Below are positions 59,319-64,000 of a stretch of DNA of 64,000 nt, one piece after another. Under the pieces are notes generated by a model. That model did not search any database. It was not told the DNA's origin and saw only the letters and a program-made list of their open reading frames with translations. Positions within the stretch are counted from its first letter, which is position 1, and each line of letters starts with the position of its first letter. The DNA is from DATAPD01 sp036265385 (GTDB lineage Bacteria > Acidobacteriota > Terriglobia > Terriglobales > Acidobacteriaceae): positions 372,001 through 436,000 of the forward strand of contig DATAPD010000042.1 in NCBI GenBank assembly GCA_036265385.1, given 5' to 3'. The position numbers and the translations under genes are program-made.

Positions 59319-60839
59319 TTATGGTTTTCCCCCTTTCACCCAGGCTGGCTTAAAGCTTGAATTCACCAGCCACTCCACTGGACCAATCAGAGATCCGATC
59401 GCGGTCGTCATGTGTGTGAAGTCGATGTGGGCCAGGTCGTCGTTCGGCTGGTGATATTCGGAGTGCAATCCGAAACTCGACGCGGTTTGCGCCACCACGC
59501 CCTTTTTCGCGAGCACGAAATTGTCCGAGCGCTGGAAGAAATGTTCCTCCGGACGTTTGTCAGGCACCAGTTTCGCGCCATGCTGTGCGAGCGCCGGTCC
59601 CAGGTTCGAGCGTTCCCATCCGGAAAGCCACATCGAATCTTTTGGATACTTTGGATCGGGCCGCCCGATCATTTCGAACTCAAGGTTGGCTGCAATATCC
59701 GTCAGCGGAACGGGAGAGTGTTCGCGGAAATATGTCGATCCGAGCCCGCCAACCTCCTCGCTTCCGAACAGCGCGAAGATCACGGTTCGCTTCGGTTTTG
59801 GCCCGGAGCCGAGCACACGCGCTAGTTCGAGTACAGCTGTCACGCCCGAAGCATCGTCGTCGGCACCGTTGTAAATGTCGTCTCCGTTCAGCGGACGCCC
59901 AACGCCGAGGTGATCTAGATGTGCGCTTAGAAGGATGACTTGCTTGCCGAGCACCGGGTCACGTCCACGCAAGATTCCAACCGCATTCCATGTATTGGTG
60001 TTCTCGACCTGAGCCATCTCACCCGAAAACTTCATCGTCGTGCCATCAGGCAGCTTCGCAACTGCGTTGAACGCGTCGTCATTCAGCGCAACTATGTTGA
60101 AGTTGCCGAGTCCCAGTTCATTTCCGCTCGAGCCCTCGAGACGCGGCGCAAGAGTTGGCAATTTTTGTCCGCGCGATTCCCAATGGGCTTTCGTGTTGGC
60201 CGAAGGACGCACCAGCATGCCGACCGCACCTTGCGAGGCCGCACTCGAAATGGCGGCCTGGATCTGTTCGTCTTTCTCTCCTGAGATCAGTACGACCGAG
60301 CCTTTCAGAATTTTTCCGTCGGCCGCTTGGGAGTCCATATGGGCTAGCGGACCTGAGAATTCCGGCTGCGTCAGATAAAGTGCAAGGATTTCTTTTCCGT
60401 GCGTCCAACTGATTTGTTTTCCTGATTGTCCGGCGGCTGCAGGCTCCGAGAACGTCAGCGAAGGAGCAGCCTTGAATTTCGGTTCGACGAGAGTGGCTTT
60501 CTGCAGATACCCATCCTCGAACGCGGGTGCGATTCCGTAGGCGCGCAGTTGCGCAGCAATGTAAGTCGCTGCCACGAGTTCATCGTGTGTGCCGCTGCCG
60601 CGCCCGCGAAGAGCATCCGACGCGAGGAACTCCATGTGGCCATGAATGCACGCCGCGCACACTTTCATTCGTGGAGCAGTTGGCTTCGCCCCTGGGGTGG
60701 TAGTCGCTGACTTCTTGGCGCCAACGGGTGTACCTGTCCCTTCCGCGGAATCCTGGGCAGCCGCCATGCTGAGCGAAAGAAACAACGGAATCCACAGAAG
60801 AAAAACCTGCAAGAGCGGGCGCTCGGTGCGTTCAATCAT
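59319..60839 (-). CDS. M28-family metallopeptidase with PA domain
   Basis: 506 residues. A signal peptide lies at about 9-27. A protease-associated-type insertion covers residues about 150-260. The zinc peptidase domain has ILLSAHLDHLG near residue 308, NGADDDASGVTAVLEL near 328, FALFGSEEVGGLGS near 358 and HSEYHQPNDDLAHIDF near 466, which contain the H, D, E, D and H ligands of the M28 dizinc site. It is an aminopeptidase or carboxypeptidase acting outside the cytoplasm. Confidence 0.9.
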   Translation of the reverse strand: MIERTERPLLQVFLLWIPLFLSLSMAAAQDSAEGTGTPVGAKKSATTTPGAKPTAPRMKVCAACIHGHMEFLASDALRGRGSGTHDELVAATYIAAQLRAYGIAPAFEDGYLQKATLVEPKFKAAPSLTFSEPAAAGQSGKQISWTHGKEILALYLTQPEFSGPLAHMDSQAADGKILKGSVVLISGEKDEQIQAAISSAASQGAVGMLVRPSANTKAHWESRGQKLPTLAPRLEGSSGNELGLGNFNIVALNDDAFNAVAKLPDGTTMKFSGEMAQVENTNTWNAVGILRGRDPVLGKQVILLSAHLDHLGVGRPLNGDDIYNGADDDASGVTAVLELARVLGSGPKPKRTVIFALFGSEEVGGLGSTYFREHSPVPLTDIAANLEFEMIGRPDPKYPKDSMWLSGWERSNLGPALAQHGAKLVPDKRPEEHFFQRSDNFVLAKKGVVAQTASSFGLHSEYHQPNDDLAHIDFTHMTTAIGSLIGPVEWLVNSSFKPAWVKGGKP

Positions 60840-60874
60840 GGAAGTTCCTAAATTATAGAGGGAGTAAATCGCCT

Positions 60875-60907
60875 TCAGCTGTCATCCGTCAGCCGTCAGC
60901 GATCTGC
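60875..60907. repeat. Heptamer-period tract
   Basis: CAGCTGT, CATCCGT, CAGCCGT, CAGCGAT, CTGC with seven-base spacing, just before the Ig-like lipoprotein gene. Confidence 0.6.
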
Positions 60908-60938
60908 TACAATTTCCAGCATCCCGAATCTTTTGACG

Positions 60939-61577
60939 ATGTCCACGACGAACCGTAAGCCCCGTGTCCTTGCTGCCCTCATCGCGCTGTTTCTATTGGC
61001 CCTAGCTGTAGGCTGTCGGGGGTTTTTTGTAAACCCTGTGCTCACCTCGATCACAGTGGGACCTTCAGGTCAAAACGTTGAGCAGGGAAAGACTCTGCAA
61101 ATGTCCGCACGAGGTACTTATGACGACGGGAGTGTCAAGAACCTAACTACAGGTGTTTCGTGGAACAGCAGTGATACGGATGTGGCGACAATAAGCACAT
61201 CAGGTCTGGTCCAGGGGGTCTCGGCTGGGACCAGCACGGTAACCGCAAGTGCCGATACGATCAGTGGAACTGCCACCGTGACGGTTGTGATTACGGGCGT
61301 CACTAAGGTGACGATTTCGCCAAGCTCTGCCCATGGCGCTCAGGGCAATACCCTCCCATTCACCTGTGCTGCCACGACGTCAACGGGCAACGTTGATGTC
61401 ACAACAAGCGCTCAATGGACGGTGAGCGACACGACTAACCTGACACTAAGCACAGGATCGAACCCTGTGACTGTGCAGATTGGCAGCGCCGCTCCGAATG
61501 GTGGATATTCCGTTACGTGTTCTTACACGGTTGGCGGAACAACGTTCCAGAGCACAGCACCAATTAACGTCCCGTAG
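60939..61577 (+). CDS. Ig-like domain (Big_2) surface lipoprotein
   Basis: 212 residues from ATG 60939. A lipoprotein signal with lipobox ALAVGC is followed by two bacterial Ig-like domains (LTSITVGPSGQNVEQGKTLQ, VSWNSSDTDVATISTSGLVQ, then VTISPSSAHGAQGNTLPF, SAQWTVSDTTNLTLS). Such proteins occur on Acidobacteria surfaces and may act in adhesion. Terminal NVP. Function unknown. Confidence 0.82.
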   Translation: MSTTNRKPRVLAALIALFLLALAVGCRGFFVNPVLTSITVGPSGQNVEQGKTLQMSARGTYDDGSVKNLTTGVSWNSSDTDVATISTSGLVQGVSAGTSTVTASADTISGTATVTVVITGVTKVTISPSSAHGAQGNTLPFTCAATTSTGNVDVTTSAQWTVSDTTNLTLSTGSNPVTVQIGSAAPNGGYSVTCSYTVGGTTFQSTAPINVP

Positions 61578-61640
61578 TCACCTGCTTCCGCCTTTCGTGC
61601 GGGAACAAACCTTTACCCCACGATATGATCGATATCGATC

Positions 61641-62704
61641 ATGCCCGACATTAAATGTATTGGTATCTCCACCGGAGGCGGAGACGCCCCCGGTTTAAAT
61701 GCAGTCATCCGAGCCGTCGTTAAAACGGCCATCCTCAAGTACGGATGGAAGGTCATCGGCATTCCGGACGGATACGATGGCCTGATTTATCCCGAGCGCT
61801 CGCGCGAACTTACCCTGACCGACGTCAGTGAATCCTTCCGCGCGGAGGAACCGTTCTCGGCACCACCAATCGCGGCAATCCGTTTCACTTCAAATCCAGC
61901 GAGAACGGCCACGAGGTGATCAAGGACATTTCCGGCCAGGTCATGTACAACGCGAAAAACCTGGGTATCGATGCGTTGGTCACGATCGGCGGCGACGGGT
62001 CGATGAGGATCGCGCTCGATTTCGCCGAAAAGGGCATGAAGCTGGTGGGTGTGCCCAAAACAATCGATAATGATCTGTGCGCAACGGAAGTCACATTTGG
62101 TTTCGGCACAGCCGTAAGCACCGCCACCGACGCGATCGACAAGCTTCACACGACGGCTGAATCGCATCATCGGGTGATGGTCGTCGAGGTAATGGGGCGG
62201 GACGCCGGCTGGATTGCGATTGAAGCGGGCGTAGCTGGCGGTGCCCACATCATCCTCATTCCGGAGATTCCATTCACGATCCAGAAAGTTTGTGACCAGG
62301 TAGCGATGCGCGAGAAGTATGGCAAGCGCTTCACGATCGTTGTGGTCGCGGAGGGAATCAAGCTGCCTCCGGAGATGAAGCACATGACTCGCGCCATTCC
62401 AGTGGGCAACATGATCGGCGATGCCATCATGCTGCTTTCTCATCGTGATGTGCGCGTGAGCGTGCTCGGACATATTCAGCGTGGAGGATCGCCTACTCCT
62501 TACGATCGCGTGCTTGCCACCCGCTTCGGCGTGGCCGCGGTCGATCTCATCGCGCGCGGGGAATTCGGCAAGATGGTTCGACTTCACAACGGATGCATCA
62601 CTTCGGCGGATATCTCGGAAGCGATCGGCAAAATGAAGGCGGTTGACCCCAACGGAGAACTGGTGCGCACCGCTCGTGCGATAGGGATCAGTTTCGGGGA
62701 CTGA
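61641..62704 (+). pseudogene. pfkA: 6-phosphofructokinase with a one-base frameshift
   Basis: The gene starts at ATG 61641 with CIGISTGGGDAPGLNAVIRA and continues to TGA 62704 in another frame with VTIGGDGSMRIALDFAEKG, PKTIDNDLCATEVTFGFGTA and HIQRGGSPTPYDRVLA. Near 61829-61831 one base is missing. Restoring a G (AGTGGAATCC in place of AGTGAATCC) gives VSGILPRGGTVLGTTNRG, the expected phosphofructokinase sequence, and one continuous frame of about 354 residues. The GGDGS and PKTIDND residues correspond to the mixed-substrate type (Gly then Lys at the two discriminating positions). Either the gene is broken or the base is a sequencing error. Everything else looks under selection. Confidence 0.88.
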
Positions 62705-62879
62705 TGATCATGGGGTTGTGCGCACGGCCGGAATTCAAGATTGCTAGTTTCTCGGCGTTTAGGGGTTAACGCTCCAACACTGTACCTCCGGGTAGCACTC
62801 TCGATACGATCGCTTTCTTTCCACTCGCGCTATAGTGAAATTTAATCCCGTGACCTGTGACCTGTTTTCATCTTTTCGA

Positions 62880-63917
62880 ATGAAGTTCGTGTGTCGGCGC
62901 TCGCCTTTTTTAGCCCTGGCCTTATGCATTGGCTTCCTTGGGGCTTGCAACCGAGGGCGCTCGGGTTCGCGAGAAGCAGCGTACGTCTCTGCTCCGCAGG
63001 CGAACCTTCGCGATCAGGTTGCGGCTGCCTACACCAAAGTCGGACTTGTAAAAAACGGTGAGCGTGTCGAAGTGCTCGATCGAGATCGTCGCTTCGTGAA
63101 GGTGCGCACCTCGGCAGGCGTCGAGGGCTGGGTAGAGCAGCGCTATGTGGTGACGCAGTCCGTCTTCGACCAGATCCAGAAGCTGACGAAGGACCACGAG
63201 AATGACGCAGTACAGGCCAATGGCATCACGCGCAACGATAGGAATCTGCACGTCGAGCCGGGACGCGACACCGACCATCTTTATCAGATTGCATCTGGAG
63301 AAAAAGTGACCATGCTGCAGCGGGCCACGGCCGAGAAACCCGGTGCCACAGCTCCGCCGTCAAAAGTGGCAGCTGCGCTGAAGAAATCCGATAAGCCGGA
63401 ACCGCCGAAAGTGGTCATGGAAGATTGGTGGCTTGTAAAAGATCAGCACCAGCGCATTGGATGGGTGCTGGGGCGCATGGTCGATGTGGATGTGCCGCTC
63501 GACATCGCGCAATATGCGGAAGGTCAGCGCTTCGTCGCGTTTTTCACGCTCAACGAAGTGAAAGATGGCGACAAGCAAGTGCCGCAGTATCTGGCTGTGC
63601 TGAGTGAGAACAAGGATGGCCAGCCTTTCGACTTCACGCAAATCCGAGTTTTCACCTGGAACGTGAAGAAGCATCGCTACGAGACTGCCTATCGCGAACG
63701 CAATCTAAACGGCGTACTGCCTGTGACGGTCACGCACGAGACGTTCGACAAGGAAGGGGATCTGCCGGTTTTCATCGTGCGAGTGAAGGACGACGCGGGC
63801 GCAACTGTCGAGCGCAAATACAAACTCGACACGCCGTTGGTGCATCGGGTGCTTGCGCCGGGAGAACAACCAGTGCCCGTGCGGCGCGCTTCCGGGAAAC
63901 GGAAGAGAAGCAACTAG
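62880..63917 (+). CDS. SH3-like (Bac_SH3) lipoprotein
   Basis: 345 residues from ATG 62880. A lipoprotein signal with lipobox GFLGAC leads. Residues 32-90 form a bacterial SH3 domain (AAYVSAPQANLRDQVAAAYT, NGERVEVLDRDRRFVKVRTS, GWVEQRYVV). A second SH3-like part (NLHVEPGRDTDHLYQIASGE, WWLVKDQHQRIGWVLGRMVD) follows. The C-terminal 120 residues are beta-rich and of unknown fold. SH3b domains often bind cell-wall peptides. Its stop TAG (63915-63917) borders a heptamer-period tract. Confidence 0.78.
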   Translation: MKFVCRRSPFLALALCIGFLGACNRGRSGSREAAYVSAPQANLRDQVAAAYTKVGLVKNGERVEVLDRDRRFVKVRTSAGVEGWVEQRYVVTQSVFDQIQKLTKDHENDAVQANGITRNDRNLHVEPGRDTDHLYQIASGEKVTMLQRATAEKPGATAPPSKVAAALKKSDKPEPPKVVMEDWWLVKDQHQRIGWVLGRMVDVDVPLDIAQYAEGQRFVAFFTLNEVKDGDKQVPQYLAVLSENKDGQPFDFTQIRVFTWNVKKHRYETAYRERNLNGVLPVTVTHETFDKEGDLPVFIVRVKDDAGATVERKYKLDTPLVHRVLAPGEQPVPVRRASGKRKRSN

Positions 63918-63919
63918 AG

Positions 63920-63954
63920 TTAGTCGTTAGCACTTAGCCCTTAGCCATCGGCGA
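63920..63954. repeat. Heptamer-period tract after the SH3 lipoprotein
   Basis: TTAGTCG, TTAGCAC, TTAGCCC, TTAGCCA, TCGGCGA, five seven-base units near the right edge. Confidence 0.7.
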
Positions 63955-64000
63955 GAGCGGTCAGCACTCCGTGTTTGGTATTCCCTTTTCGAGAAGCAGC

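Noticed and set aside
61829..61831. Programmed frameshift in the phosphofructokinase gene.
   Set aside because: No slippery heptamer or stimulatory stem was recognised at the site. A single lost base explains it more simply.
1..64000. CRISPR array.
   Set aside because: The only regular repeats are 7-base tracts without unique spacers of constant length, and no cas gene is present.

Overview
The window looks like a chromosomal segment of an Acidobacteriota bacterium, probably of the Terriglobia (Koribacter-like) group. This is inferred from gene style, not from a marker gene. Supporting traits are an Oar-type TonB receptor with an N-terminal carboxypeptidase-regulatory domain, an FG-GAP/UnbV secreted protein, a CadC-like winged-helix regulator fused to a TolB-like propeller, Ig-like lipoproteins, moderately high GC, and intergenic regions full of short dispersed repeats. 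No phage, transposase, rRNA or CRISPR array was seen.

Layout. 0-7.5 kb: pyrimidine genes pyrR-pyrB-pyrC, then the threonine-degradation pair kbl and tdh split by an opposed DUF1203 gene, then a secreted protein ending in a clear terminator. 7.5-11.6 kb: an RNA-repair/RNA-quality-control locus. Two tandem structured RNAs that look like bacterial Y RNAs (tRNA mimics on a Ro-binding stem) precede a small cysteine protein, a Ro60/TROVE protein and the RNA ligase RtcB. 11.8-18.7 kb: a membrane protein, a SET-domain methyltransferase, a probable selenocysteine AhpD-like peroxidase (in-frame UGA in a CxxU motif with a bSECIS-like hairpin), a TonB receptor and a Rieske oxygenase. 18.7-28.6 kb: a histidine kinase/response regulator coupled to an FG-GAP protein, a CadC-like sensor divergent from a Sel1-repeat protein, and a TPR-GAF-degenerate GGDEF protein. 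28.7-41 kb: amino-acid permease and kynureninase-like enzyme, a diheme cytochrome c plus PQQ dehydrogenase pair, a GIDE-domain protein, a CTP-synthase-like amidotransferase with an altered triad, an L,D-transpeptidase, a PQQ-propeller protein and an RNase H-like protein. 41.7-42.1 kb: a promoter, a long structured noncoding RNA of unknown family and its terminator. 42-48 kb: an ABM-like protein, an RND efflux permease and adaptor, and a threonine aldolase. 49-54 kb: the fatty-acid/amino-acid electron-transfer set etfB, a small membrane protein, etfA and ETF:quinone oxidoreductase. 54-64 kb: GDSL hydrolase, moaA, fasciclin protein, ExbD-like protein, VOC protein, DUF2203, M28 peptidase, Ig-like lipoprotein, a frame-disrupted phosphofructokinase and an SH3-like lipoprotein.

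How parts work together. The Y RNA-like elements, TROVE protein and RtcB are the strongest candidate for a joint system: Ro proteins bind Y RNAs and misfolded RNA, and RtcB rejoins cleaved RNA ends. The etf genes feed electrons to the quinone pool. The cytochrome/PQQ pair is a periplasmic alcohol- or sugar-oxidising unit.

Two repeat classes pervade the intergenic DNA: a CTCGGAATGACA-type repeat, and tracts with a 7-nt period whose heptamer differs from site to site. Both often abut or supply stop codons of neighbouring genes.
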